Assembly: GCA_964195995.1 (NCBI GenBank)
Contig: CAXMQS010000094.1
Location: 124,001-188,000, forward strand
Origin: CAXMQS01 sp964195995
GTDB taxonomy: Bacteria; Actinomycetota; Acidimicrobiia; Spongiisociales; JAOTWH01
Direction of reading: 5' to 3'
Length of the DNA stretch: 64,000 bases
This document shows positions 52,379 to 61,282 of the stretch, one piece after another. Position numbers and translations under genes: made by a program. The notes under the pieces were generated by a model. It was not told where the DNA came from. It did no database searches and saw only the letters and a list, made by a program, of their open reading frames with translations. How positions within the stretch are numbered: the first letter of the stretch is position 1; each line of letters begins with the position of its first letter.

Positions 52379-54166
52379 TCATGTGGTCAGCAGGTCGGAT
52401 GCCGGAGCCTCGTGCGCCTCATAGCCCTCAGGGAGGATCTCCACGACGCCGGTCGAACCGTTGACCCGGATCCGGTCACCGGTCTTGATCTTCTGGGTGG
52501 CCACCGAGGTCCCGATCACTGCCGGGATCCCGAACTCTCGCGCTAAGACAGCCGGGTGAGACGCAGCACCTCCAGCATCGGTAACCAGTCCACTGATCCG
52601 TGTGAACAGGGTCACCCAGGCCGGATTCGTCATCTGGCAGACGAGGATCTCCCCCTTCTTGACCTGATCGAAGTGCTCCGGGCTGAGGACTAGCCGCGCC
52701 ACGCCCTCGATGACGCCAGCCGAGGCGGCGAGCCCCTCCACCCGATCCTCGGCCGCGGCGTAGTCCCGATCTAGCCGCTCGGGGTATCCCCAGTTCGGGA
52801 GGTAGGGAAAGGCGAGGGCTTCCTCGGTGGCCGTCCCGACCCAATCGCGAGGTCGTATCTCGTAGGAGTCCTCCCGCTCGTCTCTTCGATCCGAGATCAA
52901 GTCACGGACCTGCGACCCCTGGGGATCGGCCATCAGATAGCGGAGCTCGTTGTACCTCAAGAACATCACGTCGTTGGGGTCGCCGATAGCACCATCGGCC
53001 ACCAGGTGGCGGCCGATGCAGATGAGAACAAGGCGGACGTGGGCGTTGGTGCCCTGGTCGATGTAGAAGTGGTGGTCGGGTGTGAGTGGCGCCATCCGGG
53101 CGTTGGTCTCGTGTGCCAGTGTCATTCGCTCCAGCGCCTCACCCTCGAGCCCATCCAGCAGCTCTGCGGCGGCAGCCTCGAGGTCCGCTTTCAATGCACC
53201 AACGGCCGCCGGGAAGTCATAGTCCGTTTCGACGTAGCCCTTGATGACCTCGAGGATCGGCTCTGGCTGCTCGTAACGGGTCGGGAACACGAACTCGTGG
53301 CTCCACACGGAGTGCCAACCGAACTCCTTCTGGTATGGCCGCAGCCGCCCTTCGATGAAGCTCCGGCCCCGCTCGGTGCCGGCCAGCGCCGCGAGAATGT
53401 CGGCACCCGTCTCTCTGGAGAAGATGGCGGCGAGCTCGTCGTCCTCCTTGATCTCTTCCTTCATCCTCCACAAGGCCTCTATCGAATCCCAATTGCGGTC
53501 GCTGGCCGAGTTCTGCAGCCGCCCCAACAGAGTCGGGTCGACATCCTCCTTCAGCTCGTCGACCGCGGCCTGCAGGGCGAGAGTCGCCGACAGCTGTGAG
53601 AAGTTGAGCATCCAGTGGATCTTCCAGTGGCGATCGTGGATGTCCAGGGCGTCCTCGAGGATCGTTGCCCACTCCATGAGGGTGATCTCCTGCCAGCGCT
53701 CGATCTTGTGCTCGAGGTACTCGAAGTTCTTGATCATCTCGGGAACTAGGCGGTCAGCCCACCAGTCTGCGAAGTGCGCTCCATACGTGGGGAGTACCGC
53801 ATCGAGATACGAACCGATCTTGTTCGGGTATTCGGGGTCGTCGACCGGAGTCCGCGGCGCGTATCGATTCCCGAGCTCGACACCCTCCACCATCGTCCCC
53901 GGCTCGGCCGGGATAGCGGCGGTGTAGAGGTACCCGTTGATGTTCTTGGCGATCCAATCCGATGCGAACGGCGTGCCGAACCTTCGGAACATGTGGTCAC
54001 AGGTCAGCCACCAGCCCCCGATGTCGAAGTACATGGGAGACACCGGCTGCGGACAGTGCAGGTCGTCGAAGAACCAGAACAGGCCCTTCTCGTCCTCACT
54101 GGCCCAATCGATTGGGAAGTCGTCATCGCCGAGGAATTGCTTCAGGATCTTGCCGTCTTGCCCCAT
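52379..54166 (-). CDS. Swivelling-His phosphotransferase subunit (PpsA-like)
   Basis: Predicted phosphotransferase subunit of 595 residues. The C-terminal PEP-utilising mobile domain carries the phosphorylated His in GGAASHPAVLAREFGIP near residue 540. The long N-terminal part (1-470) has no clear family label. It is rich in aromatic residues and may bind the acceptor substrate. No PEP-binding TIM barrel is present, so the phosphate probably goes from ATP (via the PpsB-like partner) to a non-pyruvate acceptor, as in phenylphosphate synthase or rifampicin phosphotransferase. The ATG has AGGAAGGA upstream. The acceptor is unknown. Confidence 0.85.
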   Translation of the reverse strand: MGQDGKILKQFLGDDDFPIDWASEDEKGLFWFFDDLHCPQPVSPMYFDIGGWWLTCDHMFRRFGTPFASDWIAKNINGYLYTAAIPAEPGTMVEGVELGNRYAPRTPVDDPEYPNKIGSYLDAVLPTYGAHFADWWADRLVPEMIKNFEYLEHKIERWQEITLMEWATILEDALDIHDRHWKIHWMLNFSQLSATLALQAAVDELKEDVDPTLLGRLQNSASDRNWDSIEALWRMKEEIKEDDELAAIFSRETGADILAALAGTERGRSFIEGRLRPYQKEFGWHSVWSHEFVFPTRYEQPEPILEVIKGYVETDYDFPAAVGALKADLEAAAAELLDGLEGEALERMTLAHETNARMAPLTPDHHFYIDQGTNAHVRLVLICIGRHLVADGAIGDPNDVMFLRYNELRYLMADPQGSQVRDLISDRRDEREDSYEIRPRDWVGTATEEALAFPYLPNWGYPERLDRDYAAAEDRVEGLAASAGVIEGVARLVLSPEHFDQVKKGEILVCQMTNPAWVTLFTRISGLVTDAGGAASHPAVLAREFGIPAVIGTSVATQKIKTGDRIRVNGSTGVVEILPEGYEAHEAPASDLLTT

Positions 54167-54179
54167 GGGTCCTTCCTCG

Positions 54180-55094
54180 TCAGTGAACGAACGGGCTGAG
54201 CACGTCCCTGGCAAGGAGAAAGCCCCTCTTCACCAGGTCGTCGGTCGCCTCGAAGTTGCGGTCCTCGTGCTCGATGATGATGGGGCCGTCGTAGCCCACG
54301 CGATACAACGCGGAGAAGACCTGAGCCCAGTCCACATGCCCTAGGCCGGGCAGACGCGGGATCTGCCACCCCATGCCTGAAGACAGCGTGCCGTTCTCGT
54401 AGAGGCCCTTGTAGTCGATCATCACGTCCTTGGCCTGGAAGTGATAGAACCGTTCTCCGAACTCCTCGATAGCGCTCTCGATGTCGATCATCAGCCACAC
54501 GAGGTGCGACGGGTCGAAGTTGAGCCCGATCGTCTCGCCGAACTCCTCGAACATCCGACGCCAGATCCTGGGGTTGTATGCGAGGTTGTTCCCTGACGGC
54601 CACTCGTCCTTGGAGAAGATCATCGGGCAGTTCTCGATGGCGACTCGCACGCCGGCGTCCTCGGCGTGCGAGATGATCTCGGGCCACACCCTGGTTGCCT
54701 CTTCCCAGTTGTCGTCCTGGGTCTTGGCCGGGTCGGCCCCCATGAAGGTGTTGACCACGCCGACGTTCATCTTGGCCGCAGCGGTGATCACCTTCCTCAA
54801 GTGGTCGATCACCATTCGACTGTGGTCGGTGTCAGGGTGGAGCGGATTCGGGTAGTAGCCGAGCCCGGAGATCTCGAGGCCCCGCGAGGTCATGCTGTCG
54901 GCGATCTCGGACGCCTGCGCGTCGGAGATCCCCTCGACATCGATGTGGCTGGTCCCCGCATAGCGGCGGGTATCACCACTCGAGGCCGGCCAGCAGGCGA
55001 TCTCGATGGTCGTGAACCCGTTAGCAGCGGTCCACTCGGCGACCTCGTCGAGCGGCGTATCCGGGAACGGGGCGGTCAACGGTCCTAGCTTCAT
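54180..55094 (-). CDS. Sugar phosphate isomerase/epimerase-like TIM barrel
   Basis: Xylose-isomerase-like TIM-barrel protein of 304 residues, a family that includes sugar epimerases, inosose dehydratases and hydroxypyruvate isomerases. Likely metal ligands are Glu in VAIENCP near residue 152, Asp and His in NFDPSHLVW near 190, His in YHFQAKDV near 218 and Glu in IIIEHEDRN near 275. The ATG has a strong GAGGAGGAG upstream. It lies between Gfo/Idh/MocA and PpsA-like genes, 10-13 bp from each. Confidence 0.88.
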   Translation of the reverse strand: MKLGPLTAPFPDTPLDEVAEWTAANGFTTIEIACWPASSGDTRRYAGTSHIDVEGISDAQASEIADSMTSRGLEISGLGYYPNPLHPDTDHSRMVIDHLRKVITAAAKMNVGVVNTFMGADPAKTQDDNWEEATRVWPEIISHAEDAGVRVAIENCPMIFSKDEWPSGNNLAYNPRIWRRMFEEFGETIGLNFDPSHLVWLMIDIESAIEEFGERFYHFQAKDVMIDYKGLYENGTLSSGMGWQIPRLPGLGHVDWAQVFSALYRVGYDGPIIIEHEDRNFEATDDLVKRGFLLARDVLSPFVH

Positions 55095-55104
55095 CGTCTC
55101 CTCC

Positions 55105-56259
55105 TCATCGTTGCACGGCTGTCCATCGTTGTGCCTCGTGACTCTCGGCGATCGCGTCGGTGACCAGCACGGCGTCGTGCCCGTCTGCGAATGTTGGATA
55201 GGCCGGATCGTCGGCCGGTGAACCTCCGGCCACGTCGGCGTATACCCGGGAGAAGAGAGCGCGGAAGGTGTCGGGGAAGCCCTCGACGTGCCCGCCGGGA
55301 TATGCCACCAGCTTTGCTGCCTCTGGCGCATAGAGACCGGGATCCCTACTCAGTATCTCGTTGGGCCGCCCGCGATGTCCGACGAACAGGTCGTCAGGCT
55401 CGGCCGAGAACCAACGCAGGGCCGACTCGCTGCCTGCGACCTCGTACCGGAGAGAGTTCTTCTGTCCGGCCGAGACCTGCGAAATGGTGGCCGCCCCCCT
55501 GGCGCCATCCTCGAACCGGAGGAGGATCCCGGCGGCATCATCGCTGCTCATCTCCTCTTCCTCCAGCTCAGTGTCATCGGAGACAGTAGAGAAGGTCTCG
55601 ACAGGACCGGCCGGATGCCGCCGCACCGGCACGAGCGTGTGGAGGTCCGCCATCACCTCGACCACGCGGCGGCCCGAGATGAACCGGACCAGGTCGAGCC
55701 AGTGCGAGCCGATGTCGGCCACCGCCCGCAGTTTTCCGGCCTCTTCGGACTGGAGACGCCAGTTCCAATCGGTTTCGAGGAGTAACCAGTCCTGGTGGTA
55801 GGAACCGGTGATGAATCGTGGCTCCCCGATCTCGCCAGAGGCCACCATGGCCATCGCCTGATGGTTTGCCGGGTAGAAGCGGATGTTGAAACAGACGGCG
55901 TTCACCGCTCCGGAGGCGTGAGCTCGCGCTGCGAGGTCTGTCGTGTCTTCGGAATTGAGCGCGAGAGGCTTCTCACAGACGACGTGCTTGTCGGCGTCGA
56001 GAACCGTGCGTACCTGTTCGGCATGGGCGTAGTTGGGGCTGGCGATGTGGATCACGTCGATGTCCGGAGCGGCCGCCATCTCCTCGACGCTTTCGTACAC
56101 CCTGCCGATTCCGATCGCCTCCGCCTTGACCCGGGCTCGTTCGGGCGTAGACCCGACGACGCCCGTCACTTCGACACCGAGACGACGAAGGGCCTCGACG
56201 TGGGCCATGCCGATGAAACCCACCCCCACCACTCCGGCCTTGATCTCGTCGAAACGCAT
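55105..56259 (-). CDS. Gfo/Idh/MocA-family oxidoreductase
   Basis: NAD(P)-dependent sugar or cyclitol dehydrogenase of 384 residues. GVVGVGFIGMAH near residue 9 is the Rossmann loop, VCEKPLALNS near residue 92 the family EKP motif and DIGSHWLDLVRF near residue 182 carries the conserved His. It is the first gene of the 12-gene minus-strand run and is divergent from the importer across 208 bp. Pairing with the TIM-barrel isomerase is typical of inositol-type and other sugar-oxidising clusters. Confidence 0.9.
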   Translation of the reverse strand: MRFDEIKAGVVGVGFIGMAHVEALRRLGVEVTGVVGSTPERARVKAEAIGIGRVYESVEEMAAAPDIDVIHIASPNYAHAEQVRTVLDADKHVVCEKPLALNSEDTTDLAARAHASGAVNAVCFNIRFYPANHQAMAMVASGEIGEPRFITGSYHQDWLLLETDWNWRLQSEEAGKLRAVADIGSHWLDLVRFISGRRVVEVMADLHTLVPVRRHPAGPVETFSTVSDDTELEEEEMSSDDAAGILLRFEDGARGAATISQVSAGQKNSLRYEVAGSESALRWFSAEPDDLFVGHRGRPNEILSRDPGLYAPEAAKLVAYPGGHVEGFPDTFRALFSRVYADVAGGSPADDPAYPTFADGHDAVLVTDAIAESHEAQRWTAVQR

Positions 56260-56352
56260 GCGACTCCAATCCGTCCCAGCACCCGGGACTACCCAGGCCG
56301 ATTTGACGATAGTGCCCGGGGCCTCTGACTAAGCAGGCCGTGACATCCTGGA

Positions 56353-56399
56353 GGAAGGGGGCTTCCCACCCAACGGGCGGGTATGAAATCCCCGGTGGG
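56353..56399. promoter_or_regulatory. Dyads in the importer/catabolic-operon divergent spacer
   Basis: GGAAG (56353-56357) and CTTCC (56362-56366) form a hairpin. CCCACC (56365-56370) and GGTGGG (56394-56399) form a second, wider dyad. A TAGTGT box near 56406, with ATGAAA 17 bp upstream, could be the importer promoter. These may be operator sites; no encoded regulator is known. Confidence 0.4.
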
Positions 56400-56467
56400 T
56401 GTTGATAGTGTCGCGGGAGACTGGCGCCAAGATGAACGCGCTGGCGATTCACTCAGGAGGAAAGTCG

Positions 56468-57613
56468 ATGACCAAACTTAAATGGCTAGGCCTGCTGGTC
56501 GTGTTCATGCTCGTGGCAGCAGCTTGCGGCGACAGCAGTAGCGATACCACCACTGCGGGCACGGATGCCCCGGCCACGGACGCCCCGGCCACGGACGCCC
56601 CGGCCACTATGTACAAGATCGGATACTCGAACGGCGGAGGCGTTGGCAACGGCTTCCGCGAAGAACAGGTGTGCACAGCCAAAGCCGAGGCATTGGCCTC
56701 CGGCCAGGTCTCTGAGCTCATCACGATTCACCGTAACACTGACGCCGCCGGTCAGCTCTCGGACATCCGCGACCTGATCGCAGCCGACGTCGATGCGATC
56801 GTGTTCAACCCGAACGATCCCGAAGCGCTCAACTCAGCGCTCGAGGAAGCGAACGCAGCCGGTATTCGCACAATCGCCGTCGACCAGTTCGTCACCCACG
56901 GGGACACATTCCAACTGTTCAACCACCAGGTCGACTACGCCTACCTGGGCGCGTCGTGGCTGTTCGACCAACTCGGTGGTGAAGGCGTCGTGTATTACAT
57001 GCGCGGTTTCGCCGGTGCTGGGGCCGACGACGATCGTCACACGGGCTTCCTGAGGGCGCTCGATGAGAACCCGGGCATCGAGGTCGTTCCCTCGACAGAC
57101 GGTGTTCACACCGGTTGGGATGTGGCGACCACCACCCAGCTGATCAACGACTTCATCGCCAGTGGCCAGTACGAAGAGATCGATGGCATCTGGACCTCCG
57201 GCATGGACTCCCAGGTTGTTGACGCCATCCAGCAGGCCAATCTCGACTTTGTGCCGACCGTCGGTGCCGATCTTGGCGCCTTCGTCGCACAGCTCCTCAA
57301 CGATGCGGGCTCTTTCGAGGGCCTCGAGGGAGCTGCGGTGACCAACACCGCAGCCGTGGGTGGAGCCGGCGTCGGCCTGGCGCTGAAACTGCTCAACGGC
57401 GAGGCCGTTGAGACCGCGGCGGGTGCCGCGCAGCCCAACACGGTGCTGCTCACGCCGGTGCTGGCCGACAACGTCAGCGACGCCGGCAATGCGCTGCTGG
57501 GCTCGTGGCAGGTCGATGGACTCGACCCGCTGTGGCCGCTCGGCCTCGAAATCGAGGGTTTCACGACGTACACGCCTGAGCAGGCCGTCGCCTGCAAGGG
57601 CCCCGGCGAGTAG
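56468..57613 (+). CDS. Sugar ABC transporter substrate-binding lipoprotein (RbsB-like)
   Basis: Extracytoplasmic ligand-binding lipoprotein of 381 residues. The signal ends VAAAC with the lipidated Cys at 20, followed by a Ser/Asp/Thr-rich linker with three TDAPA repeats (about residues 32-46). The mature domain is of the periplasmic-binding-protein type I sugar group: YKIGYSNGGGVGNGFREEQ near residue 49, VDAIVFNPNDPEAL near 112 and IWTSGMDSQVV near 242. The ATG has AGGAGG upstream. A strong terminator follows, so it is probably made in excess over the ATPase and permeases. Confidence 0.92.
   Translation: MTKLKWLGLLVVFMLVAAACGDSSSDTTTAGTDAPATDAPATDAPATMYKIGYSNGGGVGNGFREEQVCTAKAEALASGQVSELITIHRNTDAAGQLSDIRDLIAADVDAIVFNPNDPEALNSALEEANAAGIRTIAVDQFVTHGDTFQLFNHQVDYAYLGASWLFDQLGGEGVVYYMRGFAGAGADDDRHTGFLRALDENPGIEVVPSTDGVHTGWDVATTTQLINDFIASGQYEEIDGIWTSGMDSQVVDAIQQANLDFVPTVGADLGAFVAQLLNDAGSFEGLEGAAVTNTAAVGGAGVGLALKLLNGEAVETAAGAAQPNTVLLTPVLADNVSDAGNALLGSWQVDGLDPLWPLGLEIEGFTTYTPEQAVACKGPGE
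56561..56605 (+). repeat. Three 15-bp tandem repeats in the binding-protein linker
   Basis: ACGGAyGCCCCGGCC is repeated three times head to tail, encoding TDAPA in the flexible linker after the lipid anchor. Copy number is likely variable between strains. Confidence 0.85.
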
Positions 57614-57636
57614 ACCTGAGTCGCTTGTAGCGAAAT

Positions 57637-57676
57637 GATGCGCCGGCGATATCACATCGCCGGCGCATCTTTGTTC
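57637..57676 (+). terminator. Intrinsic terminator between binding-protein and ATPase genes
   Basis: A perfect 14-bp stem, GATGCGCCGGCGAT (57637-57650) with ATCGCCGGCGCATC (57656-57669) around a 5-base loop, is followed by TTTGTT. It lies 24 bp after the stop and 20 bp before the ATPase ATG. Partial read-through would set the ratio of binding protein to transporter. Confidence 0.8.
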
Positions 57677-57696
57677 AACCCGCCGTACGCACTGAG

Positions 57697-59274
57697 ATGA
57701 CCTCTCCCAACACCGAGTACCTACTCGAGGCGACCGAAGTCTCGAAGCGCTACGGCGCCGTCGTGGCACTGAAGTCTGCCTCCCTGCGGGTGCGCCCCGG
57801 TGAGGCACACGCCCTGATGGGCGCCAACGGTGCGGGCAAGAGCACCCTGGTGAAGGTGCTGACGGGAGCCGTTCGCCCCGAGGGAGGCACGATCAGGGTG
57901 CGCGGCAAGGCGCGGACCGTGCACTCGCCGGCCGAGGCGCGCCGGGGCGGGCTGGTCTCGGTCTACCAGGAGCCGGCGTTGATACCGGACCTGGACATCT
58001 CATCCAACCTGCGCCTCACCGAGACTCCGCTCGAGCCATTCCGCGACTGGATGGGCAAGCTCGGCATAGATGTCCTCGATCTGTCGGATATGGCGCGGAA
58101 CCTTCCACTGGCAACGCTGCGGATCATCGACCTCGCCCGTGCCCTCGCCATTGAACCCGATGTGCTGATGCTCGACGAGATGACCGCAGCCCTGCCCGCC
58201 AACCTCACCGAGCGCGTCCTCCAAGTGGTCGAGGACCAGCGCGGCGGCGAAGGCAGCATCATCTTCATCTCGCACCGTATGACAGAGATCGCTTCTGTCT
58301 GTGACCGAGCCACCGTCCTGCGCGAAGGCGAGACAGTAGGCGTGGTCGATGTGACCGCAGACTCAGCAGATCGGATTGTCGAGCTGATGCTCGGCGAGGT
58401 TGCCGGAGAGATGCTCGAGGGCACCGAAAGGACGGCTCCGGCGTCCCGGGAGCTGGACGAGCCGCCGCGCATCGAGGTGCGCGGCCTGGGATCCAGCGCC
58501 CGCCTGCGCGATGTCACCTTCGACCTCCGCGCCGGCGAGGTGCTCGGGTTGGTGGCCCTCGAGGGCCAGGGTCAGGATGAGCTCTTCGACATCCTTGCCG
58601 GGTCGGAGCGCCCTAGTGCCGGCACGGTCCTGGTGGATGGGCAGGAAGTCTCGTTCCGGCATCCCGCGGATGCGATCCGAGCCGGAGTGGTTTTCGTGGC
58701 TGCCGATCGTGCCGACGCCCTGTTGATGCAGCGGTCGGTGCGCGAGAACATCGCCCTGCCCTTCAGCGTCAGGATGTCGCAGTGGGGCCCGATCAAGACC
58801 AAGCAGGAGAGGCCCAAGATCGACAAGGCGATCGAAACGCTTCAGATCGATACCCGGGCCCAAAGCGAGGTTCGCCTCCTCTCCGGGGGCAACCAGCAGA
58901 AGGTGACGATCGCCCGTTGGGTCGCCGGTGGAGTGCAGACCATGCTGTGCTTCGATCCAACCCGCGGGATCGACATCCGCACCAAGGCTCAGATCTATCC
59001 ACTGCTCCGAGATCTGGCTGAGGCCGGTGCCGCGGTCCTCTTCTACACCTCTGAACTCAGCGAGATCCAGCTCGCCTGCGACCGGGCGATCGTGATCTTC
59101 GGCGGCGAGGTGGTTGCGGAGATCGACGCCAGGGACGCCGACGAGGCGACCCTCCTGAGGGCCGCACACAATCTTCGCTCGGACGCGCCCCTGCCCGAAC
59201 AGGTGGTCGGCTCGGCAGACGTCGAAGTGGCGGACGCCGGGCAGCAGCCCTCAGGACAAGCGAGCGACCTATGA
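57697..59274 (+). CDS. Sugar ABC transporter ATPase, RbsA-type tandem
   Basis: Two-domain ATPase of 525 residues for the adjacent importer. The first domain has Walker A GANGAGKS near residue 45 and a Walker B-like LMLDEMTAALP. Its ABC signature is degenerate (LPLATLRIIDLARAL instead of LSxxQ). The second domain has the usual degenerate Walker A (ALEGQGQDELF) and an intact LSGGNQQKVTIARW near residue 395. Position after the binding-protein gene and before two permeases fits RbsBAC-like order. The start ATG lacks a strong ribosome binding site, so expression may depend on read-through. Confidence 0.92.
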   Translation: MTSPNTEYLLEATEVSKRYGAVVALKSASLRVRPGEAHALMGANGAGKSTLVKVLTGAVRPEGGTIRVRGKARTVHSPAEARRGGLVSVYQEPALIPDLDISSNLRLTETPLEPFRDWMGKLGIDVLDLSDMARNLPLATLRIIDLARALAIEPDVLMLDEMTAALPANLTERVLQVVEDQRGGEGSIIFISHRMTEIASVCDRATVLREGETVGVVDVTADSADRIVELMLGEVAGEMLEGTERTAPASRELDEPPRIEVRGLGSSARLRDVTFDLRAGEVLGLVALEGQGQDELFDILAGSERPSAGTVLVDGQEVSFRHPADAIRAGVVFVAADRADALLMQRSVRENIALPFSVRMSQWGPIKTKQERPKIDKAIETLQIDTRAQSEVRLLSGGNQQKVTIARWVAGGVQTMLCFDPTRGIDIRTKAQIYPLLRDLAEAGAAVLFYTSELSEIQLACDRAIVIFGGEVVAEIDARDADEATLLRAAHNLRSDAPLPEQVVGSADVEVADAGQQPSGQASDL

Positions 59275-60272
59275 GCACCACAGTGAGCACTCCGGAAACC
59301 CAGATCGCTCGCCAGGTGGGGGCGCTCGCCGGTGCTCTGCGTCGCAACGCCTGGAGTCTCGGCCTCGTCGGGATCCTCGCCGTTCTGTTGGTGTTCACGA
59401 AGATCATCCAGCCCACCTATGGGGTAACAGGCATCCAGGGGCTGGCCATTTCCGTGCTGCCACTGACGCTGGCGGCGGTCGCCCAGGCCTGCGCCGTCAT
59501 CGCCCGGGGCATCGACCTCTCGGTGGGCTCGATGATGGCGCTGACGAGCGTCGTGGCGGCGGCCGGCATGGATGGCCGGAGCGAAGGGGCCGCCATCGTC
59601 GTCGTCGTCGGCGTGCTCTTGTTGGGCCTTTTGCTCGGCGCCATCAATGGCAGCCTGATCGTGCTCACGCGAGTGCCCGACATCGTCGTCACCCTGGCGA
59701 TGCTCTTCGTCTGGGCCGGGTGCGCTCTGCTCGTGCTCAAATCACCCGGGGGCGGGTCGGCGGATTGGCTCCGCGATCTCACCAAAGGGTCGATCGTCAG
59801 CGAGTGGGCACCGAAGGCGGCTGTGTTGCTGCTGCTCATCGTTGGCCTGATCTGGATCCCGATCAGGCGGTCACGGCTGGGGCTATCGCTGTACGCCATC
59901 GGCAGTGATCCACTGGCGGCATACCGAAGCGGCGTGTCGGTGGCACGCACCAAGATCTTCGCCTACATGCTGGCAGGCCTGTTCTCGGCGCTGGGCGGTC
60001 TCAGCCTCACCGCCAGCACCGGCATCGGCGCACCAGCCCCAGGACCCTACCTGCTGCTGAGCGTTGCGGCCGTGGTGCTTGGCGGCGTGAGCCTGGCCGG
60101 AGGTCGCGGTGGCCTTTTCGGACCGATGGTCGCCGTCGTGATCCTCTCTCTGATCCGGACAGACATGACGTTCCTGAACGTCGACACCAACCTTGCCACG
60201 GTGACGCAGGGTCTCATTCTCGTCGGAGTCGTCATGATCGGCAGCCTCATCCAACTGCGGAGAGGCACATGA
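59271..60272 (+). CDS. Sugar ABC transporter permease (RbsC-like) 1
   Basis: Inner-membrane permease of 333 residues with eight to ten hydrophobic segments. ARGIDLSVGSMMALTSVVAA near residue 77 and GRGGLFGPMVAVVIL near residue 280 are family patterns of branched-chain/ribose permeases. The ATG overlaps the ATPase stop, and its own stop overlaps the next permease. The two permeases probably form a heterodimer. Confidence 0.92.
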   Translation: MSTTVSTPETQIARQVGALAGALRRNAWSLGLVGILAVLLVFTKIIQPTYGVTGIQGLAISVLPLTLAAVAQACAVIARGIDLSVGSMMALTSVVAAAGMDGRSEGAAIVVVVGVLLLGLLLGAINGSLIVLTRVPDIVVTLAMLFVWAGCALLVLKSPGGGSADWLRDLTKGSIVSEWAPKAAVLLLLIVGLIWIPIRRSRLGLSLYAIGSDPLAAYRSGVSVARTKIFAYMLAGLFSALGGLSLTASTGIGAPAPGPYLLLSVAAVVLGGVSLAGGRGGLFGPMVAVVILSLIRTDMTFLNVDTNLATVTQGLILVGVVMIGSLIQLRRGT

Positions 60273-61267
60273 GCGCCAGCGGCGACACCGTTACCTCGCG
60301 GCCTCGGCTGCTGTCGCCGGCAGGGTTGCTTGCCCTTCTTCGCGAGAGAACCATCATCCCTCTGTTGGTCATGCTCGCAATTCTCGTTGGACTGAGCGAG
60401 GTGATCCGTCCCGGGATCGTCAGCGCCAACTGGACGGGAGTAATAGTCCGGGCGGCAATTCCGTTGGCGATTCTGGCGGGTTGTCAGACCATAACGATGC
60501 TGACGGGCGGCATCGATCTCTCGGTTGGGGCGGTGGCCTCGATGTCCGGGTTCCTGGTGGCAACGTTGGTGGGCGACCAGGGGCTCTTGGTCGCGGTCCT
60601 CATCGCGCTGTTGGTCGCCGCCTTGGTTGGCCTTGTCACCGGGATCGGCGTCGGCGCCTTGGGCGTGCACCCGCTCATCATGACCTTGGGCATGAGCCTG
60701 GTCGTCCTGGGCTTTGCCAACGTCTGGCAGGTGCGGAACGTGCAGACGGGATCGGGAGTACCGAGCGAGTTCAGGACGTTGGGCGCCGACTTGTCGTTCA
60801 ACGTGGTGCCCGTCAGCCTGGTCGTGTTCGTCCCCGTGGCGATCCTGATCATCGTCGGGCTCAACCGGACGGGCTATGGCCGCCTCCTCTACGCCATCGG
60901 AGACAACCCGGTCGCCTCCCGTCTGTCGGGCGCCAGATCGTGGCAAGTGCTGATCGTGCTCTATGTGATCTCGGCGGTCCTCGCCGCCATCGCCGGGTTC
61001 CTCCTCTCCGGGCTGACCAACGCCGCCAGCGTCACCCTGGCCGACTCGGTCGTGCTCCCGTCCGTGGCGGCCGCGGTGATAGGCGGCACTTCGATCCTGG
61101 GTGGCCGTGGCGGTTACGGGGGCACGATCGTCGGCGCGCTCATCCTGACCGTCATCTCGTCGATCCTCTCGTCGTTGGGCTACCCCGAGGCGGTGCGCCA
61201 GATCCTCTTCGGATCCATCATCGTGTTCGTGGCGGCCGCCTACACCCGCATCACCTCGACAGGCTGA
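60269..61267 (+). CDS. Sugar ABC transporter permease (RbsC-like) 2
   Basis: Second permease of 332 residues, similar in design to the first (TGGIDLSVGAVASMSGFLVA near residue 76 and GRGGYGGTIVGALIL near residue 280). The ATG overlaps the previous stop. It ends 15 bp before the convergent amidase stop. A small CTGAC/GTCAG hairpin (61272-61286) in between may act on both transcripts. Confidence 0.92.
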   Translation: MSASGDTVTSRPRLLSPAGLLALLRERTIIPLLVMLAILVGLSEVIRPGIVSANWTGVIVRAAIPLAILAGCQTITMLTGGIDLSVGAVASMSGFLVATLVGDQGLLVAVLIALLVAALVGLVTGIGVGALGVHPLIMTLGMSLVVLGFANVWQVRNVQTGSGVPSEFRTLGADLSFNVVPVSLVVFVPVAILIIVGLNRTGYGRLLYAIGDNPVASRLSGARSWQVLIVLYVISAVLAAIAGFLLSGLTNAASVTLADSVVLPSVAAAVIGGTSILGGRGGYGGTIVGALILTVISSILSSLGYPEAVRQILFGSIIVFVAAAYTRITSTG

Positions 61268-61282
61268 CCAACTGACCGAGAG

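Noticed and set aside
51343..54166. PEP synthase or pyruvate phosphate dikinase split by a frameshift
   Set aside because: The two parts are separate genes in the order His subunit then ATP subunit, 100 bp apart, each with its own start signal, and the PEP-binding domain is absent.
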